Positions 8,610 to 18,947 of a stretch of DNA of 64,000 nt are shown here, piece by piece. The position numbers and the translations under genes were made by a program. The stretch spans positions 248,001 through 312,000 of the forward strand of contig NZ_LMPU01000010.1 in the NCBI RefSeq assembly GCF_001423945.1, given 5' to 3'. The notes under the pieces are model-generated. The model had not been told where the DNA came from. It saw nothing but the letters and a program-made list of their open reading frames with translations, and did not search any database. Position 1 is the stretch's first letter. Every line of letters starts with the position of its first letter. The DNA comes from Pedobacter sp. Leaf194 (GTDB taxonomy: Bacteria; Bacteroidota; Bacteroidia; Sphingobacteriales; Sphingobacteriaceae).

Positions 8610-9656
8610 ATGCACCAATCCAAAATTGCAGGAATCGGCTATTACGTTCCCAAAAATATTTATACCAATAACGACCTGAGCCGTTTTATGGACACAAGTG
8701 ATGAATGGATTAAGGAACGCACCGGCATTAAAGAGCGCCGCTTTGCGGATAGATATGAGGAAACGACAACCACCATGGGAATTGAGGCTTCAAAAATTGC
8801 AATAGAACGGGCAGGCATTACCATAAAAGATGTTGATTTTATCATTTTCGCTACGCTTACCCCTGATTATTACTTTCCTGGTTGTGGAGTTTTGCTGCAA
8901 CGCGAAATGGGAATGGGCGAAATTGGTGCGCTTGATATCCGTAACCAATGCTCTGGCTTTGTTTATGCATTATCTGTAGCCGATCAGTTTGTAAAAACCG
9001 GTATGTACAAAAATGTTTTGGTTGTTGGTAGCGAAAAACACTCGTTTGCGATGGATTTTGAGACCCGTAGCAGAAATGTATCGGTAATTTTTGGAGATGG
9101 CGCCGGCGCAGTTGTATTGCAACCAACCGATGAGCCTGGCAAAGGCATTTTGAGTACACACTTACACAGCGATGGTGCCGACGCTGAAATCCTGGCTATG
9201 CATTATCCAGGCGCTCATGCAAATAAATGGCTCAAAGATAAGCCGGCCTTCCCTAATCAGGAACTAGGGGGCTTATTTATGACGCCTGAAATACTGGAAA
9301 GCGGTGTCGCACTACCATATATGGATGGCCCTGCTGTTTTCAAAAAAGCAGTGGTTAAATTCCCGGAAGTAATTAAAGAGGCTTTGGCAGCTAATAATCT
9401 AACCGAGAAAGACATAGATATGTTGGTACCACACCAGGCAAACCTGAGGATTAGCCAGTATGTGCAACAGCTGCTTGGCTTAAAAGATGAGCAGGTTTTT
9501 AACAACATTCAGAAATATGGAAATACAACAGCTGCATCTGTACCGATTGCACTGTGTGAAGCCTGGGAAGCCGGTAAAATTAAAGGCGGCGATTTAGTTT
9601 GTCTGGCAGCTTTCGGATCAGGTTTCACCTGGGCGAGTGCGCTAATCCGGTGGTAA
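8610..9656 (+). CDS. Second 3-oxoacyl-ACP synthase III-like enzyme
   Basis: 348 residues, KAS III fold. The catalytic residues are complete: Cys114 in RNQCSGF, His275 in VPHQAN, Asn305 in KYGNTT. Compared with FabH at 219-1214 it carries an insertion of about 15-20 residues around 195-235, and its N-terminal segment is SDEWIKERTGI. It is monocistronic and not part of a visible biosynthetic cluster. It could prime branched or unusual fatty acids, or act in aryl-polyene or other secondary acyl synthesis. Family is certain, substrate is not. Confidence 0.88.
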   Translation: MHQSKIAGIGYYVPKNIYTNNDLSRFMDTSDEWIKERTGIKERRFADRYEETTTTMGIEASKIAIERAGITIKDVDFIIFATLTPDYYFPGCGVLLQREMGMGEIGALDIRNQCSGFVYALSVADQFVKTGMYKNVLVVGSEKHSFAMDFETRSRNVSVIFGDGAGAVVLQPTDEPGKGILSTHLHSDGADAEILAMHYPGAHANKWLKDKPAFPNQELGGLFMTPEILESGVALPYMDGPAVFKKAVVKFPEVIKEALAANNLTEKDIDMLVPHQANLRISQYVQQLLGLKDEQVFNNIQKYGNTTAASVPIALCEAWEAGKIKGGDLVCLAAFGSGFTWASALIRW

Positions 9657-9750
9657 AATGACGTTTCGTAACTGAATTTTAACATTTCGTGTAAAATAAC
9701 TGAATTTCAGCTGATTAATTTTTAGTTTTATTGCGATTCTATAGGAATTT

Positions 9751-11319
9751 ATGGCAATAGACGTTTACTCAGGAAATTTCGGGACAAAAGAATTAAATCA
9801 TTTACTAAAACGCACGCTTTTTGGTGCGAAAAGAAGTGATATAAGTAGCCTTGCGGGCCAATCTTTGAGTCAGGTTGTTGATTTGCTATTGAAAGACCTT
9901 CCACTTCCAAATCCACCGGTTAACAATTACAACGATGCTGGCTATACCGATGCAAACGTGCCGGCAGGGCAAACCTGGGTAAATGCAATTTATACCGATG
10001 GAACAGCTAACAGCCGGAGGGTTGCGTCTTTTAAAGCCTGGTGGTTAACACAAATGCTAAACCAGCCAGTTTCATTGAGAGAGAAGATGACTTTGTTTTG
10101 GCACAATCATTTTTCTACCGAAGCGGATATTGTTGATGACGCACGGTACATATACAAGCATAACAATTTGCTGCGAAGCATGGCTTTTGGCAACTTTAAA
10201 TCTCTGGTTAAACAGGTAACTATAGACCCGGCAATGCTTCGCTACCTTAACGGTTATGCAAGTACAAAAACCGCTCCCGATGAGAATTACAGCCGGGAAT
10301 TACAGGAACTGTTTACCGTTGGGAAAGGACCTGATTCGAAATACACCGAAGCCGATGTTAAAGCCGCTGCCCGATTGCTTACTGGCTATACACTTGATGG
10401 TGTTAACATAACATCAGTTTTTAATACCTCAAGGCACGATACAACAGATAAGCAATTTTCATCATTTTATGGAAATAAGTTAATTAAAGGGAGGACTGGT
10501 ACAGATGGCGCTAAAGAAGTAGACGATTTACTCGACATGATTTTTACTCAGGTTGAGGTAAGTAAGTACGTTTGCCGCAGACTATATCGCTTTTTTGTTT
10601 ACTATGACATTAGTGCCGACATTGAAGCTAATATAATTACGCCACTGGCAGAAATTTTTAGAACGGCAAACTATGAAATTAAGCCTGTTTTAAAAGCATT
10701 GCTCACCAGCAGCCATTTTTATCTCCCACAAAACCGTTCCTGCAATATAAAAGCACCCGTTGATTTTGTTGTTGGCTTGGCCAGGGAATTTGAAATTGTT
10801 TTCCCTGATGCTTCTGATTATGTAAACGTTTATTACATGAGCGATTATTTAAGAAGTACGGCATCTAACCTGCAACAAAACCTCGGCGACCCGCCAAATG
10901 TTTCAGGCTGGCCCGCCTACTATCAGGTTCCTCAATTTTACGAATTGTGGATTAACTCGGATACCTTACCAAAACGGAACATTTTTACCGATAGATTTAT
11001 AAGTACAGGTTATACCCGCAACGGAAAAAAAATTGTTATCGATCCAATTGCATACACGGCGAAATTTAGCAAGCCGGAAGACCCAAATGTAGTTGTAGAC
11101 GAAGCGATTGCACACCTATATACCATTGACGTAAGCGCTGATGTGAAAAAATTCTTAAAAAGCATTTTGCTCAGTAATCAGGTTAATGACGCCTATTGGA
11201 CCACAGCCTGGACCGATTACAAAGCGGCTCCAACTACGGCAAAAACTACTATTGTACAAACACGTTTACAGGAGTTTTATAAATATATTATGAACCTGGA
11301 AGAGTACCAACTGTCATGA
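9751..11319 (+). CDS. DUF1800 family protein
   Basis: 522 residues. DUF1800 proteins are large, mostly helical, function unknown, and are nearly always encoded beside a DUF1501 protein, as here. Visible family features are the N-terminal HLLKRTLFGA, the WWLTQMLNQPVSLREKMTLFWHNHF region at about residues 92-118 and YSRELQELFTVG near 180. PNVSGWPAYYQ near 385 is the conserved late segment. No signal peptide is evident. The stop overlaps the start of the DUF1501 gene (ATGA), so the two are translationally coupled. Confidence 0.92.
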   Translation: MAIDVYSGNFGTKELNHLLKRTLFGAKRSDISSLAGQSLSQVVDLLLKDLPLPNPPVNNYNDAGYTDANVPAGQTWVNAIYTDGTANSRRVASFKAWWLTQMLNQPVSLREKMTLFWHNHFSTEADIVDDARYIYKHNNLLRSMAFGNFKSLVKQVTIDPAMLRYLNGYASTKTAPDENYSRELQELFTVGKGPDSKYTEADVKAAARLLTGYTLDGVNITSVFNTSRHDTTDKQFSSFYGNKLIKGRTGTDGAKEVDDLLDMIFTQVEVSKYVCRRLYRFFVYYDISADIEANIITPLAEIFRTANYEIKPVLKALLTSSHFYLPQNRSCNIKAPVDFVVGLAREFEIVFPDASDYVNVYYMSDYLRSTASNLQQNLGDPPNVSGWPAYYQVPQFYELWINSDTLPKRNIFTDRFISTGYTRNGKKIVIDPIAYTAKFSKPEDPNVVVDEAIAHLYTIDVSADVKKFLKSILLSNQVNDAYWTTAWTDYKAAPTTAKTTIVQTRLQEFYKYIMNLEEYQLS

Positions 11320-12902
11320 AAAGACGTGAATTTTTAACCAAAGCAATGCCTGCGGGTGTCGTAATCCCATCAATGCTTGGCGGATTTTCCCTTAAGGCTT
11401 TTGGTGCCTCAAGCTTACTGTCGGCAATAACGGCAGCTAACCAGGAAACCGACCATGTTTTAGTTATAATTCAATTAAACGGCGGCAACGATGGTTTAAA
11501 TATGATTCTCCCTTTGGATCAGTACGACAACTTAACGCTGGCCCGTCCGAACATAATTCTTCCAAAAAATAAAATTATAAAACTTTCAGGCTACAACACT
11601 GGTATACACCCCGCAATGTCTGGCTTGGCCGGTTTGTATGATGATGGTAAAGTTCAGGTTATTCAGTCTGTTGGTTATCCACAACCAAATTACAGTCATT
11701 TCCGAGCGACTGACATTTGGCTTTCCGCATCAGCTTCCGACCAGGTGATTGATAGCGGCTGGGCAGGAAGATACCTCGCCGAGGAGTACACCAACTTTCC
11801 GATAGGTTACCCCAACACGGTAATGCCAGATCCTTTGGCCATTCAAATTGGCTCATTTATTTCGCCGGCTTTTCAAGGGCCTTCTGTAAATATGGGGATG
11901 GCAATTTCTGATCCGGTAAATTTTTACAACCTGATAAATGGTATTCAATCGCCGGCTCCGAACACCAATGCTGGTAAAGAACTAACCTATGTTAGGCAGG
12001 TTGCCCAACAAACGCAACAGTACGCTTCAGTTATAAAAACTGCAGCTGGCAAAGTAACCAAGCAAGGAACCTACCCGAGCAACAACAGCCTCGCCGATCA
12101 GCTTAAAGTTGTAGCCAGATTAGTTGGTGGCGGCTTAAAAACCAGGCTTTACATGGTAAATATTGGCTCTTTCGATACGCATGCCGCTCAGGTAAACACA
12201 GGCGCAAATGAAACCGGCACACATGCCGTGCTGCTTCAAAAAGTGAGCGATGCTATCAAAGCATTTATGGATGATTTAAAAGGGCTTGGCGCCGCAAAGC
12301 GAGTAGCCGGAATGACCTTTTCAGAATTTGGCCGGAGGATAAAATCAAACGCCAGTAACGGGACAGATCACGGTGCTGCAGCTCCGCTCATTGTTTTTGG
12401 CGATGCCATACAAGGTGGTGTTTTGGGGAAAAACCCAACCATTTCGGCAAGTACTTCCGTAAACGATAACGTTCCGATGCAATACGATTTCAGGTCGGTT
12501 TATGCTACCTTGCTCGAGAAATGGTTCTGCGTTGATAAGGCAACGTTATCTAATGTCATGTTAAAAGATTTTCAGTCTTTACCCCTAATCCAGCCGGGAA
12601 CGAATTGCATGTCTACAAGTCTGGCTCAGGCAAACCATTTAAGTGGTGAGAGTTTAATTTCAAATTACCCAAATCCTTTTACTACTTCTACCACCATAAA
12701 ATATTCTTCTAAAGGCGGGCATGTTTTAATTCAGGTTTACAATACCATGGGCAGGCTAATGGCAACCGTTGTCGACGCTGTAAAAGATGAAGGCACCTAC
12801 AACATCAATTTTGAAAATCAACGCTATGCACCGGGCGTGTATTATGCACGACTTCAAAATGGCGAACTGCAACAAGTTCGCAATATGCTCATCGTAGCCT
12901 AA
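11316..12902 (+). CDS. DUF1501 family protein with Tat-like signal and T9SS C-terminal sorting domain
   Basis: 528 residues. The N-terminus KRREFLTKAMPAGVV resembles a twin-arginine signal followed by a hydrophobic stretch. The DUF1501 body (sulfatase/alkaline-phosphatase-like superfamily) shows LNGGNDGLNM near 50, and SFDTHAAQ and SEFGRR in the middle. From about residue 450 a sorting domain begins (ISNYPNPFTTSTTIKY) and ends with GVYYARLQNG then MLIVA, the type A T9SS tail. The protein is therefore likely delivered to the cell surface through the T9SS, of which SprA is encoded in this same window. It overlaps the DUF1800 gene by 4 bp. Confidence 0.92.
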   Translation: MKRREFLTKAMPAGVVIPSMLGGFSLKAFGASSLLSAITAANQETDHVLVIIQLNGGNDGLNMILPLDQYDNLTLARPNIILPKNKIIKLSGYNTGIHPAMSGLAGLYDDGKVQVIQSVGYPQPNYSHFRATDIWLSASASDQVIDSGWAGRYLAEEYTNFPIGYPNTVMPDPLAIQIGSFISPAFQGPSVNMGMAISDPVNFYNLINGIQSPAPNTNAGKELTYVRQVAQQTQQYASVIKTAAGKVTKQGTYPSNNSLADQLKVVARLVGGGLKTRLYMVNIGSFDTHAAQVNTGANETGTHAVLLQKVSDAIKAFMDDLKGLGAAKRVAGMTFSEFGRRIKSNASNGTDHGAAAPLIVFGDAIQGGVLGKNPTISASTSVNDNVPMQYDFRSVYATLLEKWFCVDKATLSNVMLKDFQSLPLIQPGTNCMSTSLAQANHLSGESLISNYPNPFTTSTTIKYSSKGGHVLIQVYNTMGRLMATVVDAVKDEGTYNINFENQRYAPGVYYARLQNGELQQVRNMLIVA

Positions 12903-12970
12903 CCAAAAATCGGTACCTTTGTCTAAACCGATTTTCTGAGCAACTCAGAGCATCAATTTAATATTTTAAG

Positions 12971-13924
12971 ATGAAATTTAAGCTGGGCGATTTTGTGCGT
13001 TTTGTTGATGAGAAACGCGAAGGATACGTAACAAAAGTTATCGATTCGCAAACTTTGGGCGTTACTGATGAAGATGGGTTTGAAATTCCTGTGGCTGTTA
13101 GCAACCTAACTTCTGTACACGGACATGGCGTTGTTGCAGAAGAGATAGATGTACCCAAGCCAATCCACGTTAATGTACCAAGCGTTAGCAAAATCGAAAA
13201 TGGAATTTATGTTGCTATAGCTACAGATGATAAAGCGGGCAACGTGGTGCATTTTCACTTACAGAATCAATCTGAACACGTACTTCTGGCCACACTAACC
13301 TCTGAGCGGAAGGAAAAATACGCCGGTTCATTTTATGGAGTTTTGGAGGCATACGAGTCCAAATTAATCTATTCTGCTTCGCTGGCAGATTTAGATATTT
13401 GGCCAGCGTTTACGTTTCAGGTTTTGTTGTTCAGCAAGGCTGATGTTAAACCTGCAGAACCATTGGTAATTAAGAAAAAATTTAGAGCGAAAGATTTCTC
13501 CGTTGAACAGAAAGCGTTGCCTCAACTCAAAAACAAGGGTTGGCTGGTGCGTTTAGATGAATTGGCACCAGCTACAATTGACCCGCAAAAATTAAAGGAA
13601 AGCTTTTTCAAGTCGCCCGCCGAAAGGAAAACGGTTGAGGCACCTGCAAAGGAAATTGATTTGCATATTGAGAAACTTCGCGATGACCACCACTTTTTAG
13701 AAGCAGATGAAATTTTGCAAATTCAATTGTCTCATTTTCAAAATGCTTTGGACGCCGCAATTGTTCATCATTTCGAAAAAATAGTGTTTATACATGGTGC
13801 CGGCAACGGAACTTTGAGAGATAAAATCCATAAAATAATAAGCAAAAACCCCCATATAAAAACTTATATGGATGCCCGAAAAGAAAAGTTTGGTTACGGT
13901 GCAACCGAGGTTGTTTTTAAGTAA
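12971..13924 (+). CDS. DUF2027 protein with C-terminal Smr domain
   Basis: 317 residues. The N-terminal part (about 1-70) opens MKFKLGDFVRFVDEKREGYV, a DUF2027-type segment. The C-terminal Smr domain (about 229-317) shows the DLHIE motif, IHGAGNGTLR and a final YGATEVVFK. Smr domains are found in MutS2 and in RNA or DNA endonucleases, where the HGxGxG loop is functional. There is no MutS-like ATPase here. Cytosolic. The role of the Bacteroidota DUF2027-Smr proteins is not established. It stands alone between DUF1501 and the convergent pirin gene. Confidence 0.88.
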   Translation: MKFKLGDFVRFVDEKREGYVTKVIDSQTLGVTDEDGFEIPVAVSNLTSVHGHGVVAEEIDVPKPIHVNVPSVSKIENGIYVAIATDDKAGNVVHFHLQNQSEHVLLATLTSERKEKYAGSFYGVLEAYESKLIYSASLADLDIWPAFTFQVLLFSKADVKPAEPLVIKKKFRAKDFSVEQKALPQLKNKGWLVRLDELAPATIDPQKLKESFFKSPAERKTVEAPAKEIDLHIEKLRDDHHFLEADEILQIQLSHFQNALDAAIVHHFEKIVFIHGAGNGTLRDKIHKIISKNPHIKTYMDARKEKFGYGATEVVFK

Positions 13925-14026
13925 TGTTTCTGCTAACCCTTATCCCGACTCTAGCGGAGAAATTTTTAAACAAACTGCAAATCGAAACCAGCTCCATTTA
14001 GCTACGCTTCTCCTGCTTTCATGAGT

Positions 14027-14725
14027 CTAAAAACCTGGCTCCAACATTTCTAAAACCATTACGATAGCATTATTAGATAAAGCCTGAAATTTTACAGTTT
14101 CCGTTTCCCAAATGGCTAGTCCATCACGTGCGTGCATTAATCTGCCCGAAGTTTCGAAGGAACCACCAATTACAAATAGGAAAGCATTGCTTTCTGCAGA
14201 GCGCAGCCTGTAAGTAGTTTCTGCTTTGGCTCCAAAAATGCCAGCGCTTAATTTAAAAGCTAGTTTCGGATTTGAAACGATTTCGATAAGTTTATTTTTG
14301 TCTTTTTCAAAATCGAAATTAAACAGCATCTCGCTGTGCCTCAACAAGAATAAGTCGGTTTTTAAGCCAATTTGAATATAGTTTACAGCATCGTTTTGAT
14401 AGGGATTACTGATTTCTAAAACTTCACCTTTTCCAACATTAAATATCTGAACCTGGCCTGTTTGCAATGCATATTCTTTGCCGTTGAAAACGATGTCTAA
14501 TCCGCCAGTTACAGGCATAAATATCTGATACGAATCTTCTTTCGAAAGGAAGAATGTTAGTTTTCCGCCAGAAATTGAATCATCATTAAAAAGAAACAGA
14601 TCGCCGAATGGCATGCTGTTATCGTTAAAATATTGCTCAAAATTAAAAGTACTGTAACGCCGCAAAATAGTTGATTGCACAAAGCCTCGTTGATCTGCTA
14701 AAAATATTTTACCCGGCGATTCCAT
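14027..14725 (-). CDS. Pirin-like bicupin lacking the usual metal ligands
   Basis: 232 residues. The opening ADQRGFVQSTILRRYSTFNF and FGDLFLFNDDSI match the pirin/YhhW N-terminal domain. The second cupin ends with LMHARDGLAIWETETVKF, the usual pirin end. In active pirins a HPHRxxE-type metal site follows the first strands. Here the equivalent stretch reads SKEDSYQIFMPVTGG and has no histidine. I infer that it does not hold the Fe site and may not be a quercetinase-like dioxygenase. Cytosolic. A monocistronic minus-strand gene. Confidence 0.75.
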   Translation of the reverse strand: MESPGKIFLADQRGFVQSTILRRYSTFNFEQYFNDNSMPFGDLFLFNDDSISGGKLTFFLSKEDSYQIFMPVTGGLDIVFNGKEYALQTGQVQIFNVGKGEVLEISNPYQNDAVNYIQIGLKTDLFLLRHSEMLFNFDFEKDKNKLIEIVSNPKLAFKLSAGIFGAKAETTYRLRSAESNAFLFVIGGSFETSGRLMHARDGLAIWETETVKFQALSNNAIVMVLEMLEPGF

Positions 14726-14930
14726 TACAAGTTGTATTTAATTGAGTTGATAGTTATGGCCAAAAAATGTTTTTAGCTCCGACCTTTCTGTCTGTGAAAA
14801 TTACCTGTGCCTAAAGAAAAAGCATTTTTCCCTGCCGCAAGTAACCAAATAAAATTTTAAAACGCAGCGAATGGTAACCACATTGTGACGATTTTACGAT
14901 GATTAAAAATGCTGATTGTGCAATTTTCGC

Positions 14931-14980
14931 TTACACCATAAGAGGCCATAAATTGGGGTACGCTTTTTGAGATGGTGTAA
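14931..14980. promoter_or_regulatory. Perfect 9-bp inverted repeat upstream of the small exported gene
   Basis: TTACACCAT at 14931-14939 is mirrored by ATGGTGTAA at 14972-14980. The centres are 41 bp apart, about four helical turns, and the spacer has no obvious further pairing. It could be paired operator half-sites or the base of a hairpin. It lies 40 bp before the small gene starting at 15020. Confidence 0.4.
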
Positions 14981-15004
14981 TTTCATTTTGTAAAAGATTA
15001 AAAC

Positions 15005-15012
15005 TAGCTTTG
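15005..15012 (+). promoter_or_regulatory. -7 element (TAGCTTTG) of the small exported gene
   Basis: TAGCTTTG matches TAnnTTTG. It is 7 nt before the ATG at 15020, so transcription would begin at or next to the start codon (leaderless or nearly so). No good TTTG lies 19-21 nt upstream. Confidence 0.45.
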
Positions 15013-15019
15013 CGGCTTG

Positions 15020-15319
15020 ATGAAACACCTCGTTACCATATCTCTAGTATTTTTTAGCTTAACACACTTAGCAAGGGCTGAGCGTGTAGAAGGGCTTAGA
15101 ATATTAAACGAATATTGCAGCGAGCATAAAATCAGCGTTAACGATGCCGGGAAAATCTCCGTTCAACTTAACGAAGAGCGCAATCCTTATTTGCTATCGT
15201 ACACAAGCCTTGCGCTAATCGGAACGCAAACGCCCCTTAAGATTGAGAAACATGTAAATTCGAATCAGGTAATTACTGATTTAACCATAAGGAAAAAGCC
15301 AAAAAATAACAGCCCTTAG
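15020..15319 (+). CDS. Small exported protein, function unknown
   Basis: 99 residues from the ATG at 15020; an in-frame TTG three bases earlier is not needed. Residues 1-20 (MKHLVTISLVFFSLTHLARA) look like a Sec signal peptide with cleavage after ARA. The mature part, about 80 residues, is mixed alpha/beta with no motif I recognise (LRILNEYCSEHKISV, LLSYTSLALIG). It has one Cys after processing. It precedes secA by about 135 bp on the same strand, with its own promoter-like element. Real-gene status is supported by the signal peptide and the promoter position. Confidence 0.65.
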   Translation: MKHLVTISLVFFSLTHLARAERVEGLRILNEYCSEHKISVNDAGKISVQLNEERNPYLLSYTSLALIGTQTPLKIEKHVNSNQVITDLTIRKKPKNNSP

Positions 15320-15454
15320 TTCCTGACTTCCTCAATCAAAGGTGATTTCTCGCCCCTTTTTACCAACAACTGCCAAACTGACTTACGCAAGACAGTGGTT
15401 TGGTTGTTGCAAAACACCAATTTTTTAATTAATACGATTTAATATATAATAATA

Positions 15455-18400
15455 ATGTTAGGATTTTTAGCGAAGGTTTTCGGAAGTAAATCAGAAAGAG
15501 ATATAAAAAGCATCCAGCCGCTGGTTGTTAAAATAAATGAAGAATATGCAAAGCTATCTTCAAAAAGCAACGATGAGTTGCGGGCTAAAACTATAGAGTT
15601 TAAAGGTAGGATTTCTTCCTTTTTAGCTGATATTGACGCCAAAATTTCTGCTTTGAAGGCAGATGCAGAGGGTGAAGATGTAGATCTTCATCAAAAAACT
15701 GCTATTTATGATCAGGTAGATGCTCTGGGCAAAGATCGTGATGCAGAGCTGGAAAAAGTACTTTTGGAAATACTTCCAGAGGCATTTGCAGTGGTAAAAG
15801 AAACCTCCCGTCGTTTAAGTGAAAATGAATACCTGGAAGTTACAGCCACGCAGTTTGATAGAGATTATGCTGCGAGAAAAAGCAATGTTAAAATTGTTGG
15901 CGATAAAGCACAGTGGGCAAACCGCTGGGATGCTGCCGGTACCGAAGTTGTTTGGAACATGGTTCATTACGATGTTCAGCTAATTGGTGGTATCGTTCTA
16001 CACAGTGGTAAAATTGCTGAGATGGCAACTGGTGAAGGTAAAACCTTGGTTAGCACGCTTCCGGCATATTTAAATGCCCTTGCCGGACAAGGTGTTCATA
16101 TCGTAACCGTGAACGACTATCTTGCTCGACGTGATAGTGAGTGGAATGGCCCTTTATTTGAGTTTCACGGCATCAGCGTTGATTGTATTGACAAACATGA
16201 GCCAAATTCTGAAGAACGCAGAAAAGCTTATGCGGCTGATATTACCTACGGAACAAACAACGAATTTGGTTTCGATTACCTGCGTGACAATATGTCGCAA
16301 ACGCCCGACCAACTGGTTCAAAGAAAGTTACACTTTGCAATGGTGGATGAGGTCGATTCAGTTTTAATTGATGATGCCCGTACCCCATTGATTATTTCTG
16401 GTCCGATACCACGCGGCGATGAACATGAGTTTTATGAGTTAAAACCACGTATCGAACGCCTGGTTAATGCACAAAAAGCGTACGTTTCTTCAGCTTTGAA
16501 TGAAGCGAAAAAACTAATTAACGCAGGCAACACGGGTACAGAAGAAGGCGAAGGTGGTTTGGCTTTGCTTCGGGCTTATCGTGGTTTACCGAAAAATAAA
16601 GCGCTAATTAAGTTCTTGAGTGAAAGTGGTGTTCGTGGTTTATTGTTAAAAACAGAAAATCACTACATGGCAGATCAGTCTAAGAATATGCCGAAAGTAG
16701 ACTCTGAGTTGTATTTTTATATCGATGAGAAAAACAATCAGGTAGAACTAACGGAAAAAGGTATTGAATTGATTACCCAATCTGGTGAAGACCCTAACTT
16801 TTTCATCCTGCCAGATGTTGGTACCGAAGTTGCCGAATTGGAGAAATCTGATTTGCCTTTGGATGAAAAAGTTGTAACGAAAGATGCTTTAATGCGTGAT
16901 TACTCGGTGAAGGCAGAACGTATTCACTCTGTAAATCAGCTTTTAAAGGCTTATACCTTATTCGAAATTGATGTTGAGTACATTATTGACGAAGGAAAAA
17001 TTAAAATTGTTGATGAGCAAACCGGTCGTATTATGGATGGCCGCCGTTACTCTGATGGTTTACACCAGGCAATTGAGGCAAAGGAAAATGTAAAAGTTGA
17101 GGATGCTACTCAAACCTACGCTACAGTAACCCTGCAAAACTATTTCCGTATGTACCACAAACTTTGCGGTATGACGGGTACAGCAACTACAGAAGCTGGT
17201 GAGTTTTGGTCTATCTACAAATTAGACGTAGTTGAAATTCCAACCAACAGAAACATTTCCAGACTGGACCAGCAAGATTACGTTTACCGTACAGTTCGTG
17301 AAAAATATAATGCTGTTGCCGATGAGATTGTAAAGCTAACGGAAGCAGGCAGGCCGGTTCTGGTTGGTACTACATCTGTAGAAATTTCAGAATTACTGAG
17401 CCGAATGCTTAAACTTCGTGGCATTAAACACAATGTACTGAACGCGAAAATGCACCAGAAAGAGGCTGATATTGTTGCCGAAGCCGGGCAGGCAGGTCAG
17501 GTTACAATTGCAACGAACATGGCTGGCCGTGGTACCGATATTAAGTTAGGCCCAGGCGTTAAAGATGCCGGTGGTTTAGCAATTGTAGGTACGGAACGCC
17601 ACGAATCTCGCCGTGTAGACAGGCAGTTACGCGGCCGTGCTGGACGCCAGGGCGATCCGGGTTCGTCTCAATTCTTTGTTTCGTTGGAAGATAACCTGAT
17701 GCGTTTATTCGGGTCCGAACGGATTTCGAGTATCATGGTGCGTATGGGTATTGAAGATGGAGAGGTTATTCAGCACTCTATGATTACAAAATCAATCGAA
17801 CGGGCACAGAAAAAAGTAGAAGAAAACAACTTTGGTATTCGTAAGCGTTTATTGGAGTACGATGACGTGATGAACTCTCAACGTACTGTAATTTATGCTA
17901 AACGTAAAAATGCATTGTTCGGAGAACGTTTAGATGTTGATATGAATAACATGGTTTTCGACGTTGCTGAAGATATTGTTAACGAATATAAACAAGAAGC
18001 AAATTTCGACGGATTTAAATTAGAAGTAATTAAAAACTTCTCTTTAGATACTGCGATTACTGAAAAAGAATTCTCATCAACCAATGCGGCACAGCTTACA
18101 GAAAAGTTATTTGAAGAAGCTGAAGCATTTTATGCCCGTAAATCGGAAGCAATAGTTCAGCAATCTTTGCCCGTTTTAACGCAGGTTTACGAAGAACGCG
18201 GTCAGCATATCGAACAAATCGTAGTACCATTTACAGATGGTATCCGTGGTATTCAGGTAGCGGTAGATTTGAAAAAAGCCATCGACAATAAAGGAAAAGA
18301 AGTAGTTCGTTCGTTCGAAAAAACAATTGTTCTGGCTTTAATTGATGACAGCTGGAAAGAACATTTGCGTGAAATGGATGATTTGAAACAATCTGTTCAA

Positions 18401-18757
18401 AATGCGGTATATGAACAAAAAGATCCGTTGGTGATTTACAAAATGGAAGCCTTCAACTTATTTAAAAACATGCTAACTGCGGTTAATAAGGAAGTGGTAA
18501 GTTTCTTGTATAAAGGTGGTATTCCGGTTCAGCAAGAACCCGAAGATGTAAAGGAAGCACCTGCTCCAAAAAAACAGCCTAAGTTGCAAACTACCAAACA
18601 AGAGTTTGGACAGGAAGAGCCTGGGATTGAATTTGGAGATACCCGCGAGGCTGTTCCTCAACAACCAATCCGTAAGGAGGCAACAGTTGGCAGAAATGAA
18701 CCCTGCCCTTGCGGTAGTGGCAAAAAGTATAAAAACTGCCATGGCGCAAATTTATAA
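15455..18757 (+). CDS. secA: Preprotein translocase ATPase SecA
   Basis: 1100 residues, long as in other Bacteroidota SecA proteins. It drives Sec-dependent export across the inner membrane. Visible features are Walker A in [16 protein letters not shown] near residue 190, [13 protein letters not shown], the [16 protein letters not shown]alker B region near residue 300, [13 protein letters not shown] and [10 protein letters not shown]. The helical scaffold includes [14 protein letters not shown] near 970. The C-terminus ends with the zinc-binding [15 protein letters not shown], used for SecB or phospholipid contact. An insertion relative to E. coli lies around 330-400. Followed by a strong terminator. 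Confidence 0.97.
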   Translation: MLGFLAKVFGSKSERDIKSIQPLVVKINEEYAKLSSKSNDELRAKTIEFKGRISSFLADIDAKISALKADAEGEDVDLHQKTAIYDQVDALGKDRDAELEKVLLEILPEAFAVVKETSRRLSENEYLEVTATQFDRDYAARKSNVKIVGDKAQWANRWDAAGTEVVWNMVHYDVQLIGGIVLHSGKIAEMATGEGKTLVSTLPAYLNALAGQGVHIVTVNDYLARRDSEWNGPLFEFHGISVDCIDKHEPNSEERRKAYAADITYGTNNEFGFDYLRDNMSQTPDQLVQRKLHFAMVDEVDSVLIDDARTPLIISGPIPRGDEHEFYELKPRIERLVNAQKAYVSSALNEAKKLINAGNTGTEEGEGGLALLRAYRGLPKNKALIKFLSESGVRGLLLKTENHYMADQSKNMPKVDSELYFYIDEKNNQVELTEKGIELITQSGEDPNFFILPDVGTEVAELEKSDLPLDEKVVTKDALMRDYSVKAERIHSVNQLLKAYTLFEIDVEYIIDEGKIKIVDEQTGRIMDGRRYSDGLHQAIEAKENVKVEDATQTYATVTLQNYFRMYHKLCGMTGTATTEAGEFWSIYKLDVVEIPTNRNISRLDQQDYVYRTVREKYNAVADEIVKLTEAGRPVLVGTTSVEISELLSRMLKLRGIKHNVLNAKMHQKEADIVAEAGQAGQVTIATNMAGRGTDIKLGPGVKDAGGLAIVGTERHESRRVDRQLRGRAGRQGDPGSSQFFVSLEDNLMRLFGSERISSIMVRMGIEDGEVIQHSMITKSIERAQKKVEENNFGIRKRLLEYDDVMNSQRTVIYAKRKNALFGERLDVDMNNMVFDVAEDIVNEYKQEANFDGFKLEVIKNFSLDTAITEKEFSSTNAAQLTEKLFEEAEAFYARKSEAIVQQSLPVLTQVYEERGQHIEQIVVPFTDGIRGIQVAVDLKKAIDNKGKEVVRSFEKTIVLALIDDSWKEHLREMDDLKQSVQNAVYEQKDPLVIYKMEAFNLFKNMLTAVNKEVVSFLYKGGIPVQQEPEDVKEAPAPKKQPKLQTTKQEFGQEEPGIEFGDTREAVPQQPIRKEATVGRNEPCPCGSGKKYKNCHGANL

Positions 18758-18778
18758 AAGATAGTTTCTCAACACATC

Positions 18779-18814
18779 AAGCCGGATTTTGCTCAAAAAT
18801 CCGGCTTTTTTTTT
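18779..18814 (+). terminator. Rho-independent terminator of secA
   Basis: An 11-bp stem AAGCCGGATTT/AAATCCGGCTT with a short loop is followed by a run of T. It starts 22 nt after the secA stop codon. Confidence 0.9.
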
Positions 18815-18947
18815 ATGCATATTGATTGCCTTTTTTACATAACCTGCAAAACCATTTAGATGGTAAAAGGCTCTTGCTGATCCATTTTGAGATAAATTAA
18901 AACAATTCCTTACTCTAAATCATTATCTATTTATAAAACTTAAAATT

